From contig CANMRT010000002.1 in the NCBI GenBank assembly GCA_947500415.1, forward strand, positions 992,001 through 1,056,000: a stretch of 64,000 nt of DNA, read 5' to 3'. Below the pieces are notes generated by a model. The model made no database searches, was not told the DNA's origin, and saw only the letters and a program-made list of their open reading frames with translations. The stretch is from an uncultured Roseicyclus sp. GTDB lineage: Bacteria; Pseudomonadota; Alphaproteobacteria; Rhodobacterales; Rhodobacteraceae. Shown in pieces: positions 26,740-35,261 of the stretch. The position numbers and the translations under genes are program-made. The first letter of the stretch is position 1, and each line of letters begins with the position of its first letter.

Positions 26740-29700
26740 TCAAAGTTCCAGTTCAATCACACCGTCTGGCTCTGCCGCGCGGGACTGGCACGTGATGATA
26801 CTGATCTGACGCTGTGCATTCGAAAGCACGAAGTCGCGGTGCTCCACTTCACCCGCACCTAAACCGCATTTGCAAACCCCGCAAATCCCATCCGAGCACT
26901 TCAGATCGATGGGATAGCCATTTTCGATCAAGACATCTGCTGCGGTCTTATCTTCCGGAACAAGGAATTCCTTTCCGGATCTCAAAAGCTTGATCGTAAA
27001 CGGGTGGTTCTCGTAATCCGGCAATTCAGGGACCGAGAAGTATTCAAGATGGCGGTCGTCTTCCGGGAATCCTTTGGCCTCAGCCACTTCCATCACCGCC
27101 GCCATGTAAGGCTCGGCCCCGCAGGTATAGACATGCGCGCCCTTGGAATGGGTTAGGATGTCAGCCAGGTCTGCGCGCGTGCCCTCCGACGAGACATGCA
27201 GCGTCACACGGTGCTTCCAGGGCACCGCCGCCAGATCATCCAGATACCCCATCGTCGCCCTTGTCCGGCCCGAATAGTGCATCTCAAACGGTTTGCCCAA
27301 AACGTGAAGGCGATGGGCCATGGCAATCATCGGCGTGATGCCGATCCCGCCCCCCATCAGATAGGTCATCGGCGCATCTTCATGCAGCGGGAAGTGGTTA
27401 ATCGGCTTTGAGATAAAGACCTTCCGCCCCTCATTGAAAATCCGGTGCAGCAGGGCCGAGCCGCCGCGCCCCTCAGCTTCCCGCAGCACGCCAATCTGGT
27501 ACTTCGACCGATCCGATGGGTCGCCCGACATGGAATATTGCCGCAAGAATTCGGGTGCGACCACGATATCGAGATGTGCGCCCGCTTCCCATTCCGGTAG
27601 ATCCGAGCCGTCTAGGCTTGCGAACTCGTAGATCGTCACATCCTCAGCCGACTGTTCGGCGCGCGAGATCTCGACCCGCAAGACCGGGCTTTCGTCGTAG
27701 TCCCGCGCCTTGTCGGCCGGGTCCTCGCCCCGCGCCAATCGTGCCTTATACTCTTCCGCGGTGATCATCTGCTGGTAGGCTTCGATCCCCGCCTCGCGAT
27801 CCATCGGGTAGGGATAAGGATAGGGGTGCGGCACCAGCGGTGCGGGATAAACAGCTAGCGTCTGGTCCTCATATTTTAGGTCCAGATCCTTCTGAAGGCC
27901 GCGTTCATTGACCGGCTTTTTCGTGGGCCGGTAGCCGCCGTCTTCCTCCAGCTCCAGATCCCACCACCATTTCTTGACCGGGTTCAGATCGCCACGGTTG
28001 AGCATGTCATCCAGCTTAGCCAACGCCGGCGCAGATCCCGGAACCTTCATCGCGGCCCATCGAAACACCGCGTCCCCCAACACGCCTTCCAGGTTCCACG
28101 GGCAGGTTTTCATGCAGCGCCCACACATCGCCCCGCCGGGCGTGGTGATCCGATAGGTGGCGCATTTCTGGCTGTCGGATTTCCAGATCTCATAGCCGTT
28201 GAACATCAGCTTTGGTCCGGCAGTAATCGCTCCAGAAGGGCACTCGCGGGCGCATTTCTTGCAGGCCTCGCAGAAGCTTTGCAGACCGAAATCGATGGGT
28301 TTGTCATGCTCCAACGGCAGGTCTGTCGTGACAACACCGGATTTCAGGCGCGGGCCGAGGTAGGGGTTCAGGATCACTTCACCAATGCGGCTGACTTCCC
28401 CCAGTCCCGACAGAAGCAGCAGCGGCGGCTGCAACACTTCTCCGTCCAACACCGTGTGGGCCTTGGCCTTGTAGCCAAGATTGCGCAGTTGACGCGCAAC
28501 GACCCCACCCAGAAGCGAGAACCTCAGATAAGCGCGCATGCTCTGCGCCACGCTGATCCAATCATCGCCTGAGGCCCCTTCCATGGTGTCAAAGCCCTGG
28601 TCGATAATCATCGAGATTGCGTGGTCGTGCGGCGGATCAAGCGGCTCTCCCGCCGCATCGTGGGAATACCATGTCCAATCCGGGCAGCGGCTGAGGCCCA
28701 CGGCATCAGCTCCAAGGAAGTAACTTGTCGCCTTCACAAGCTCTGCCGCATCGCGTGGATGAAGATCGGCCTTTTCCGGTACAGCTTGCCCATCTTGTAG
28801 AAGAACGAAAGCGCCCAACGCGCGGCGTTGGGCCATTGATGGGGCCGCCTTGCGCGCATAGTAGCCACCCTTGGCCCCGTCCTGCAGTGGCTTTCCCATG
28901 TCGCCAAACTGGGCGCGGGCGAACATATCCGCCCGTTTCGGCACACGCGGCACGCGCGCCTCGTCGATGAAGGTGGTCGGATCATCGACGCGTTTCAGTT
29001 TCTCGAACGGATGCGCGCCATCTACAAAGCGGCGATTGGCGTAGGCCTTGGCGCGGGACGGCATGACGTTCCCGCGCGCGAGGGGCATATCAGCCGCAAT
29101 CTCGAACGAAGTGGTGATTGCCGCGATCCCATAGTCCGTCCCGATGAACGGCGCTTCCGGCGTTCCATGCCCCGCAACGGCGAGCCCCGAAGCCACGGCG
29201 AGACGGTTCAGATCAACGTCAGAGGAACTCGCCGTATGGGCACGGGCATCATGGCCAAGGGTGCGCAGATAGTTCGCAATCACCACCGCTGTTTCCGCCG
29301 CCAACAGGCAAGAGCGATGCGCCGAAGCGCCCATGACCCAATCCGTCCCCGGCTCATCCGCAGTGGGTGCGCGAGGATGCTCGTAGAGGAAAACAAGCGC
29401 GTGGGTATGCCCCGCAATTGTTGTCGGCGGCGCCTGCATGGACTCCTTCAGATCCGCCATGATCATGTCGATGCCGGAGGCGAGCGTCTTGGTCTGGCGG
29501 GTACGTAAGTCTTCGGCCAGACGCGCGATACCGGGGTTGAGATAAGGCTGCTTCAACACCACCTCAGGAGGCAGAACGCAAGCCCCGATTATCGAGGCAT
29601 CTGCGAAATAGCCAAAAGATTTCAGATGATTGGCGCGCTCAGAAAGATCATCCGGCGTTTCAGCCACGGCCTTGTTGATCAGCCCATCCCGTATCGCATC

Positions 29701-29922
29701 CAGCATCGCCTGATGATCGCGCATCGCATTGACGATGGAGTCCGGGCGGTCGTCTTGTGCGAAGGACAGCTGCTGAAAGGGGGCGACACCTGACAGGTCC
29801 GCGCTAGTAGTCCGCGCGAGCGTCTCCATCCGGTGCGGCCCCAGATGCATGGGACGAGACTTATCGGAAAAAACGCGCAATCCCATGGGGCCAGCCTTCT
29901 TGTATCGTGCAAACCGCTGCAT
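26740..29922 (-). CDS. rdhA: Self-sufficient reductive dehalogenase fused to flavin/NAD/ferredoxin reductase
   Basis: A 1060-residue cytoplasmic RdhA of the non-respiratory type known from BhbA and NpRdhA. Residues 1-540 are the cobalamin-binding region. It contains a pseudo-repeat: LRTLGHDARAHT at 219-230 and LRNLGYKAKAHT at 479-490. Two [4Fe-4S] sites follow (Cys551, 554, 557, 561 and Cys587, 600, 603, 607). Residues about 745-960 resemble phthalate-dioxygenase reductase: flavin motif RQYS at 794 and nucleotide motif GGGIGITPM at 857. Residues 970-1060 are a plant-type [2Fe-2S] domain (Cys1009, 1014, 1017, 1045). No Tat signal or membrane anchor gene is present. The family removes halogen from halogenated phenols with NAD(P)H as donor. 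The substrate is inferred from the homogentisate genes in the same cluster. Confidence 0.9.
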   Translation of the reverse strand: MQRFARYKKAGPMGLRVFSDKSRPMHLGPHRMETLARTTSADLSGVAPFQQLSFAQDDRPDSIVNAMRDHQAMLDAIRDGLINKAVAETPDDLSERANHLKSFGYFADASIIGACVLPPEVVLKQPYLNPGIARLAEDLRTRQTKTLASGIDMIMADLKESMQAPPTTIAGHTHALVFLYEHPRAPTADEPGTDWVMGASAHRSCLLAAETAVVIANYLRTLGHDARAHTASSSDVDLNRLAVASGLAVAGHGTPEAPFIGTDYGIAAITTSFEIAADMPLARGNVMPSRAKAYANRRFVDGAHPFEKLKRVDDPTTFIDEARVPRVPKRADMFARAQFGDMGKPLQDGAKGGYYARKAAPSMAQRRALGAFVLLQDGQAVPEKADLHPRDAAELVKATSYFLGADAVGLSRCPDWTWYSHDAAGEPLDPPHDHAISMIIDQGFDTMEGASGDDWISVAQSMRAYLRFSLLGGVVARQLRNLGYKAKAHTVLDGEVLQPPLLLLSGLGEVSRIGEVILNPYLGPRLKSGVVTTDLPLEHDKPIDFGLQSFCEACKKCARECPSGAITAGPKLMFNGYEIWKSDSQKCATYRITTPGGAMCGRCMKTCPWNLEGVLGDAVFRWAAMKVPGSAPALAKLDDMLNRGDLNPVKKWWWDLELEEDGGYRPTKKPVNERGLQKDLDLKYEDQTLAVYPAPLVPHPYPYPYPMDREAGIEAYQQMITAEEYKARLARGEDPADKARDYDESPVLRVEISRAEQSAEDVTIYEFASLDGSDLPEWEAGAHLDIVVAPEFLRQYSMSGDPSDRSKYQIGVLREAEGRGGSALLHRIFNEGRKVFISKPINHFPLHEDAPMTYLMGGGIGITPMIAMAHRLHVLGKPFEMHYSGRTRATMGYLDDLAAVPWKHRVTLHVSSEGTRADLADILTHSKGAHVYTCGAEPYMAAVMEVAEAKGFPEDDRHLEYFSVPELPDYENHPFTIKLLRSGKEFLVPEDKTAADVLIENGYPIDLKCSDGICGVCKCGLGAGEVEHRDFVLSNAQRQISIITCQSRAAEPDGVIELEL

Positions 29923-29983
29923 TCTTCACTGTCCACCTTAATGCAGTGCAAAGACAATCGGTTTGCTGGATTTCTTGCGACCC

Positions 29984-30172
29984 TCAAGTTTGCCGCGCGG
30001 CTTCCAACGCCTCCGACAAGATGCCGCGGTCGCCGATGTGATTGGCCAAGACCAGGATCAGCCGCGCATTCAAGGCATCGGACTGGCCCTTTGTCAGACC
30101 GTCATGGGCGGCCAGGAGCGTGTCGTAGAACCCGTCCGGGTCCGGAATGTTAGGCTGCGTGTTTAAGGTCAT
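29984..30172 (-). CDS. DUF2783 domain protein, probable partner of the flavin hydroxylase
   Basis: A 62-residue acidic protein starting MTLNTQPNIPDPDGFYD with the helical DUF2783 pattern LTKGQSDALNARLILVLANHIGD. The ATG at 30172 overlaps the stop of the flavin monooxygenase (ATGA), so the two are coupled. DUF2783 genes are usually found beside such flavoproteins. A small coupling protein (MhaB) is known for 3-hydroxyphenylacetate 6-hydroxylase, and this protein may play a similar part; that is inference. Confidence 0.72.
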   Translation of the reverse strand: MTLNTQPNIPDPDGFYDTLLAAHDGLTKGQSDALNARLILVLANHIGDRGILSEALEAARQT

Positions 30173-31782
30173 GTTTGGGCCGTCGCGGTTTTCAGGGCTT
30201 GGGTGATCTGCTCCGCAGTCGCATCGCGCCACCGCGCTACGATATGTTGGTCAGGGCGGATGAGGTAAAGCGCATGGGGGGCCGCGCCGAGATAGCGGTC
30301 GCGCAGTGTATCGCTCGGGTTCGGGAGGCTCACCGAATGCACGCGGATGCCTGCCAGGCCGGGATGATCGCGGGCCTCCGTACCGATGGCCAGAAGCGTG
30401 AATCGACCGGTCAATTGGTCGAGCAGGAAGCCATTGCCAAGATCAGCGTCTGGGCACGGGCTGCCAGGGCGAGTGCGCTCCGGGCCACCAAGTCTGTCTT
30501 CGCCGTTCAACGAGTGACCATCGTAAGTGCATGGCACGCTCAACCGGCCAGAATTCACCATGGGGCGCGCGAAGGCTTGGTCCTTGGCGAGCGTCAGCAC
30601 CGCATTGCGAAAAATCTTCGACATCTCGGACTTCGGCGTCAGGAAATCCGTGGCACGGGTTGAATTGAGGATGTTCTCGTCTGCCGCAAAGGCGCGCTCT
30701 TCGTTGTAGCTGTCGAGCAAACCATCTGGCGCGTGACCCTTCAAAACAAGATCGAGTTTCCACGCCAGATTGTCTGCATCCTGCATCCCCGAATTTGCGC
30801 CCCGCGCGCCGAATGGGCTGACCTGATGCGCACTGTCGCCGGCAAAGATCACCCGGCCATGGCGAAAACGCTCCATCCGACGGCATTGAAATGTGTAGAT
30901 GGAGGTCCAGACGAGCTCATATTCGGTGCCATTGGGTAGGAACTCATCGATCCGTTGGCGAATACGACCCTCTTCCAGCTCGGCTTTTCGGTCGATGTCC
31001 CAGCCAAGCTGAAAGTCTATCCGCCACACATCATCGGGCTGTTTGTGAAGGAGCGCGGATTGCGGTGCTTCGGCCAACGGCGGCTCGAACCAGAACCAGC
31101 GCTCCGTGGGGAAATCAGCGGTCATTTTCACGTCCGCAATGAGGAAGTTGTCCTCAAACACGCGCCCCTCGAAGCTCAGCCCCATCAAGTCCCGCGTCGG
31201 CGACCGCGCGCCGTCGCAGGCAATGACGTAGTCGGCGGTCACGCTATATGGCCCGTCCGGCGTGTCGATCTGCAGCGTAACGCGATCCTCATCCTGCTCG
31301 ATCCCGGTCACAACGTTGCGACCGCGAATTTCGATCGGCTTTCCCGCTGCTTCAGCCCGGCGAAGGGCGTCCATCAGGAACTTCTCGAAATAGGGCTGCT
31401 GGAGATTGATGAAGGCGGGATTCTTGTGCCCGTCTTCAGGCAGGAGGTTGAAGTTGAAGACCTCGCCGTCGCCGTGAAACACCCGGCCCACATTCCACAC
31501 GACGCCCTTTTCAACCATGTCTGGCCCTGCGCCAAGGCGATCTGCAATTTCCAGCGTCCGCTTCGCAAAACAAATCGCGCGGGAGCCTTGGCCGACGCCT
31601 TCGTGGTCATCGAGGATCAGCGCAGGCGAGCCCTTTTGCGCAAGATCGAGGCCGGTCGCCACGCCGATGGGGCCACCGCCAATGATGACGACCGGGTGAT
31701 GCACCGGTGCCTGCGCAGATTGGTCCGGAACTGCGGTGTAGGGGTAAAGCTCGTGGGCAAGGGCGTAGGTGGCGCCGACCAT
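30169..31782 (-). CDS. Class A flavin monooxygenase, aromatic hydroxylase (MhpA/MhaA-like)
   Basis: A 537-residue FAD-dependent aromatic ring hydroxylase. It has the three family fingerprints: GGGPIGVATGLDL near residue 35, DYVIACDGARSPTRDL near residue 186, and RVIFAGDSAHQVSPFGARG near residue 312. A thioredoxin-like C-terminal domain follows. The ATG at 31782 has AAGGA ahead of it and is preferred to the TTG at 31788. Within a homogentisate cluster, the likely reaction is hydroxylation of a mono-hydroxyphenylacetate to homogentisate, with the DUF2783 protein as helper. Confidence 0.85.
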   Translation of the reverse strand: MVGATYALAHELYPYTAVPDQSAQAPVHHPVVIIGGGPIGVATGLDLAQKGSPALILDDHEGVGQGSRAICFAKRTLEIADRLGAGPDMVEKGVVWNVGRVFHGDGEVFNFNLLPEDGHKNPAFINLQQPYFEKFLMDALRRAEAAGKPIEIRGRNVVTGIEQDEDRVTLQIDTPDGPYSVTADYVIACDGARSPTRDLMGLSFEGRVFEDNFLIADVKMTADFPTERWFWFEPPLAEAPQSALLHKQPDDVWRIDFQLGWDIDRKAELEEGRIRQRIDEFLPNGTEYELVWTSIYTFQCRRMERFRHGRVIFAGDSAHQVSPFGARGANSGMQDADNLAWKLDLVLKGHAPDGLLDSYNEERAFAADENILNSTRATDFLTPKSEMSKIFRNAVLTLAKDQAFARPMVNSGRLSVPCTYDGHSLNGEDRLGGPERTRPGSPCPDADLGNGFLLDQLTGRFTLLAIGTEARDHPGLAGIRVHSVSLPNPSDTLRDRYLGAAPHALYLIRPDQHIVARWRDATAEQITQALKTATAQT

Positions 31783-31858
31783 GTTCAATCCTTCCGTGTC
31801 GTCCCTTAAATCGCTCCTCGGGTCAGCGTTCTAGCGGAGCGCAAACCCTCCTCGCAGA

Positions 31859-32779
31859 TCAGCCTTGCAGGGCTTCCCACATCTCGATGTCGCGTTTGTC
31901 GGTCCAGATCCTTGGATGGTCCAATCCGCGCGCTTCGTCATAGGCACGGGCCACATTGAAAGGCAGACAATGCTCATAGATGGCGTAATCGCTGAACTTC
32001 CGATCGCATTCCGCGCGAACCGCGTCCCACGCATCTTTGAGGGTGCCGTTCTTGGCGGCCACACGGGCAGCGGGGCGATAGGTGCTGTCGACGAAATCGC
32101 GGGTAGACTCAATGGCCCTGTTGACCATCTCCTGGCCAACCAAGGCATCGCCGCGACCCGGTGCGATGGCATCAACCTCGTAGGCCTTGATTGCGTCCAA
32201 CGTGCCGCCCCAATCGGCGAAGTGACCGTCGCCGCAGTAGCAAGCGGAGTGATATTCGACAATATCACCGGTGAACATCACGTTGGCGTCCGGCACGTGG
32301 ATCACCGCATCACCCGCCGTATGGGCGCGACCCACCTGTTTGATGTCGATGCGGCGGTTGCCAAGATAAACGGTCATGGCATCGCTGAACGTTGTCGTCG
32401 GATAGGTCAGACCGGGGATGCTTTCGTGCCCTTCAAAGAGGCGCGGGAAGCGTTGGAATTCGCTGTCCCAATCCTCTTGGCCCCGCTCGACAACCATCGA
32501 CCGCGCGGTGTCGGACATGATGATCTGATCCGCGCCATAAGCTGACGCGCCTAAGACACGGACGGCGTGGTAGTGCGTGAGGACCAGATGGCTGATCGGC
32601 TTGTCCGTTACCGTGCGCACGCAATCGATGACTTTCTGAGCCAAGCGCGGTGTTGCCTGCGCCTCGACGATCATCACGCTGTCGTCGCCGATGATGACGC
32701 CCGAATTTGGGTCGCCCTCTGCCGTGAAGGCGTAAAGACCCTCCCCGATCTCATCAAAAGTGATTTTCTTCTCGGTCAT
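31859..32779 (-). CDS. Metallo-beta-lactamase-fold protein with altered metal motif
   Basis: A 306-residue MBL-fold protein. The usual HxHxDH motif is replaced by HYHAVR (His69, His71, then Val and Arg at the Asp and His positions). The later ligands GRAHTAGD and FTGDIVEY are kept, so at most one metal site is complete. The ATG at 32779 follows AAGGGGAT and is preferred. Earlier in-frame starts exist at 32809 (ATG) and 32818 (TTG). It lies 100 bases after fahA and 76 before the hydroxylase. Its role in the aromatic pathway is unknown; a hydrolase for an ester, lactone or thioester is possible. Confidence 0.78.
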   Translation of the reverse strand: MTEKKITFDEIGEGLYAFTAEGDPNSGVIIGDDSVMIVEAQATPRLAQKVIDCVRTVTDKPISHLVLTHYHAVRVLGASAYGADQIIMSDTARSMVVERGQEDWDSEFQRFPRLFEGHESIPGLTYPTTTFSDAMTVYLGNRRIDIKQVGRAHTAGDAVIHVPDANVMFTGDIVEYHSACYCGDGHFADWGGTLDAIKAYEVDAIAPGRGDALVGQEMVNRAIESTRDFVDSTYRPAARVAAKNGTLKDAWDAVRAECDRKFSDYAIYEHCLPFNVARAYDEARGLDHPRIWTDKRDIEMWEALQG

Positions 32780-32879
32780 ATCCCCTTGCGAGGCGAAGGC
32801 TTTGGCCATTTCGATCAACTTTCGTCGTTGCGCGCAGGGTCACCGCGCTCTTTTGAGCATTTTTAAAACAAGGAAGCGA

Positions 32880-34130
32880 TCAGGGGGCGAATGGATGTTC
32901 AGCAGCGGGCATGACGCGACCGGTGCATGGGCCAAATCCGATACGATAGCCGTCGCCGTGGGAGGCACCGTGCAGGGCAAGTGTGTCGTTATCCTCAATG
33001 AAACTACGGGGTCCAGACGCCGTTTCGAGAGGCTCCTTACCGCCCCACGATAGCTCCAAAAGCGAGCCCCGATTTCTCTTTTCAGGGCCGGAAATGGTGC
33101 CAGATCCCAAAAGGTCTCCCACACGCATCGGGCCACCGGCGGAGGCGTGGTGGGCCAGCTGTTGAGCTGATGAGTAGTAGAGCTCGTTGGAATTGGTCTG
33201 GGCGATTTGCTCGCCGTTCAGTGTAACTGAAAGCGCGATGTCGTGGTTCATCGGCGTGGTGTCCGCGAGGTGCGGCAGCAGTGGCTTTTCACGTGGCGGC
33301 GTGGCCGTACGGAAAGGTTTCAGCGCGGCCGCCGTCACGATCCATGGGGAGATCGTGGTCGCAGTTGCCTTGGCCTGGAAGGGGCCCAGCGGCTGGTATT
33401 CCCACGCCTGAATGTCGCGCGCAGACCAGTCGTTCAGAAGCACATAGCCGAAGATGTTCTCAAACGCCTGATCGACAGTCAGGGGCCCGTCAGAAGGCGT
33501 GCCGACAATCGCGCCAAGCTCCAGCTCGATATCGAAGCGTTTGGATGGCGCGAACACGGGCGTATCCGCGTTCGGGGCCTTTAGCTGCCCCCAAGGGCGA
33601 CGGATATCGGTGCCTGAAACGACGACGGAAGATGCACGCCCATTGTAGCCGATGGGCATGTGCAACCAGTTCGGCGGCAGCGCATTCTCCGGCCCCCGGA
33701 ACATGGTGCCCACATTCGTGGCGTGGTGTCGGCCTGCGTAGAAGTCGGTGTATTCCGCGACCTTGAACGGCATATGCAGCGTGGCTTTGGCCATCGGCAC
33801 CGAAAACGTGGTTATGATGTCCTGAACATGGTCATCCGCGCCCTCAGCCAGCATCATCGAAAGCACTTGCCGATAGGCATACCAAGCGACTGGCCCAAGC
33901 TCCATGAAGTCGTTCCAGTTGGGCGCATCGAGCACATAGGCGTCGGGATCGGGGCGCAGATGGCCCGCAGCCTCTAACCCCGTTGCATCTACGATCCGAT
34001 CGCCAATCGCCACACCACAGCGCAGGTCGCCGTCATCGACAGAGAACACCCCGTAAGGCAGGTTGTTGAGGGGAAAATCGGTCTCGGGCGCATTTGCGCT
34101 CTCAAGCCAGGAGCGTTTGAGATCGGACAT
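32880..34130 (-). CDS. fahA: Fumarylacetoacetase FahA
   Basis: A 416-residue enzyme that splits fumarylacetoacetate into fumarate and acetoacetate, the final step of the homogentisate route. It has the N-terminal FAH domain, the metal-site YTDFYAGRHHATNVG near residue 127, RFDIELELGAIVG, NDWSARDIQAWEY and GTISGPEK. The length equals that of the eukaryotic-type enzyme. Its start overlaps the maiA stop (ATGA). Confidence 0.94.
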   Translation of the reverse strand: MSDLKRSWLESANAPETDFPLNNLPYGVFSVDDGDLRCGVAIGDRIVDATGLEAAGHLRPDPDAYVLDAPNWNDFMELGPVAWYAYRQVLSMMLAEGADDHVQDIITTFSVPMAKATLHMPFKVAEYTDFYAGRHHATNVGTMFRGPENALPPNWLHMPIGYNGRASSVVVSGTDIRRPWGQLKAPNADTPVFAPSKRFDIELELGAIVGTPSDGPLTVDQAFENIFGYVLLNDWSARDIQAWEYQPLGPFQAKATATTISPWIVTAAALKPFRTATPPREKPLLPHLADTTPMNHDIALSVTLNGEQIAQTNSNELYYSSAQQLAHHASAGGPMRVGDLLGSGTISGPEKRNRGSLLELSWGGKEPLETASGPRSFIEDNDTLALHGASHGDGYRIGFGPCTGRVMPAAEHPFAP

Positions 34131-34768
34131 CAGGTCTCCGTTGCGTCGGGTTGGTTTTCGGGCGCGGCGGCCACGATTTCTGGCACGTCCAGGCAGGCCG
34201 CCTCGATCCGGGCGATCTTCGGGAATGGGTCCAGTGATAGCCCCCAGCGGTGCGCGTTAACGCATTGCGCCACAATGCAGAGGTCGGCGAGGTCGGGCGT
34301 TTCACCGAACGCGAAGCCGTCGCGGTCGGGCAGCAAAGCCTCCAGCGTTTCAAAGCCTTCGTCCATCCAATGCAGCATCCAGTCTTTCTTTGCTACGGCA
34401 TCGGCCCCAAACCGGGCCTCAAGCTGGTCCAAGACGCGCAGATTGTTCACCGGATGAATGTCAGTCGCGACAACCAGCGCGGCTGCGAGCTGCTGGCATC
34501 TTTGTGCAGGATTACCCGAAAGCATGGGCGGTTCGGGGTAAGTCGCGTCGAGAAAATCGATGATGGCCAAGCTTTGGGTCAGCACAGTGCCGTCATCCAG
34601 CTTCAGGGCAGGCACGCCATAACCGGGATTGATGTCGCGATAGGCCTGCCCATGCTGTTCGCCGTTGTAGAGATCGACCGAGACCTGTTCATAGGCCACG
34701 CCCTTCAGGTTCAGCGCCGCACGAACACGGTAAGAGGTGGTGGAACGCCAATAGGAATAGAGGATCAT
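34130..34768 (-). CDS. maiA: Maleylacetoacetate isomerase MaiA (zeta-class GST)
   Basis: A 212-residue glutathione S-transferase of the zeta class. The N-terminal YSYWRSTTSYRVRAALNLKG is the zeta signature (SSCSWRVR-like), followed by the glutathione site VPALKLDDGTVLTQSLAI. It converts maleylacetoacetate to fumarylacetoacetate with glutathione as cofactor. It overlaps both neighbours by four bases, fixing it in the hmgA operon. Confidence 0.93.
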   Translation of the reverse strand: MILYSYWRSTTSYRVRAALNLKGVAYEQVSVDLYNGEQHGQAYRDINPGYGVPALKLDDGTVLTQSLAIIDFLDATYPEPPMLSGNPAQRCQQLAAALVVATDIHPVNNLRVLDQLEARFGADAVAKKDWMLHWMDEGFETLEALLPDRDGFAFGETPDLADLCIVAQCVNAHRWGLSLDPFPKIARIEAACLDVPEIVAAAPENQPDATET

Positions 34769-35121
34769 GTCACGTCCAGGATCGTCTCAAACCCGCCCAT
34801 GATCATGCGCGCGCCATCAACCAGTCCCGCTCCCATCAGCTTCTCGGTCTCAGGGTCAGACCAGACCGCCTCGTGGGCGGCATTACTGGTGGCCTTGTCG
34901 GGAAATTCCATCCAAGCGAAAACCACTGCCTCGCCTTCTAGCGCCTCGACCGCCCGGGGAAACGAAGTCCGCTGACCCGGATCCAGCGCCTCGCCCCAGC
35001 TTTCGACGCAACGCATGGCCCCATGCGCAAGGTAGAGCGCGGTCATCTTGCGTGCGGCCTCAACGTAGGCGGCCTTGTCGGCTCGTTTCACCGGCAGCAC
35101 AAATCCGTCGATATGGCTCAT
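34765..35121 (-). CDS. DUF1428 (YbaA-like) protein
   Basis: A 118-residue protein of the DUF1428 family, a dimeric ferredoxin-like fold with no proven activity. The start MSHIDGFVLPVKRADKAAYVEAA and the ending GARMIMGGFETILD are typical. The ATG at 35121 is one base past the small membrane protein stop. It is often seen beside homogentisate genes in relatives (from memory), but no role is established. Confidence 0.8.
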   Translation of the reverse strand: MSHIDGFVLPVKRADKAAYVEAARKMTALYLAHGAMRCVESWGEALDPGQRTSFPRAVEALEGEAVVFAWMEFPDKATSNAAHEAVWSDPETEKLMGAGLVDGARMIMGGFETILDVT

Positions 35122-35122
35122 C

Positions 35123-35260
35123 TCAGTCCTCCCTTTCGCCCGTAACCTCGCCTGCGCCTGTCTTGCCGCCAAAGCTGCGCGCGATGGCGACAAGGGCCAC
35201 CGGGAACGCGATAGAGGCGGCGATAACGACACCAAGAAGGGTCCAGGCGAGCGGTGTCAT
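35123..35260 (-). CDS. Small single-span membrane protein in the hmgA operon
   Basis: A 45-residue product that begins MTPLAWTLLG, has one hydrophobic helix (residues 4-27) and a charged tail with Lys, Glu and Asp. The ATG at 35260 lies one base past the hmgA stop, and the stop is followed after one base by the DUF1428 start. This tight packing on both sides is the main reason to believe it is real. No family is recognised. Confidence 0.6.
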   Translation of the reverse strand: MTPLAWTLLGVVIAASIAFPVALVAIARSFGGKTGAGEVTGERED

Positions 35261-35261
35261 G

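Noticed and set aside
26740-29922. Organohalide-respiring dehalogenase
   Set aside because: It has no Tat signal and no RdhB anchor gene, and it carries its own NAD(P)H reductase domain. This fits the catabolic, non-respiratory type.
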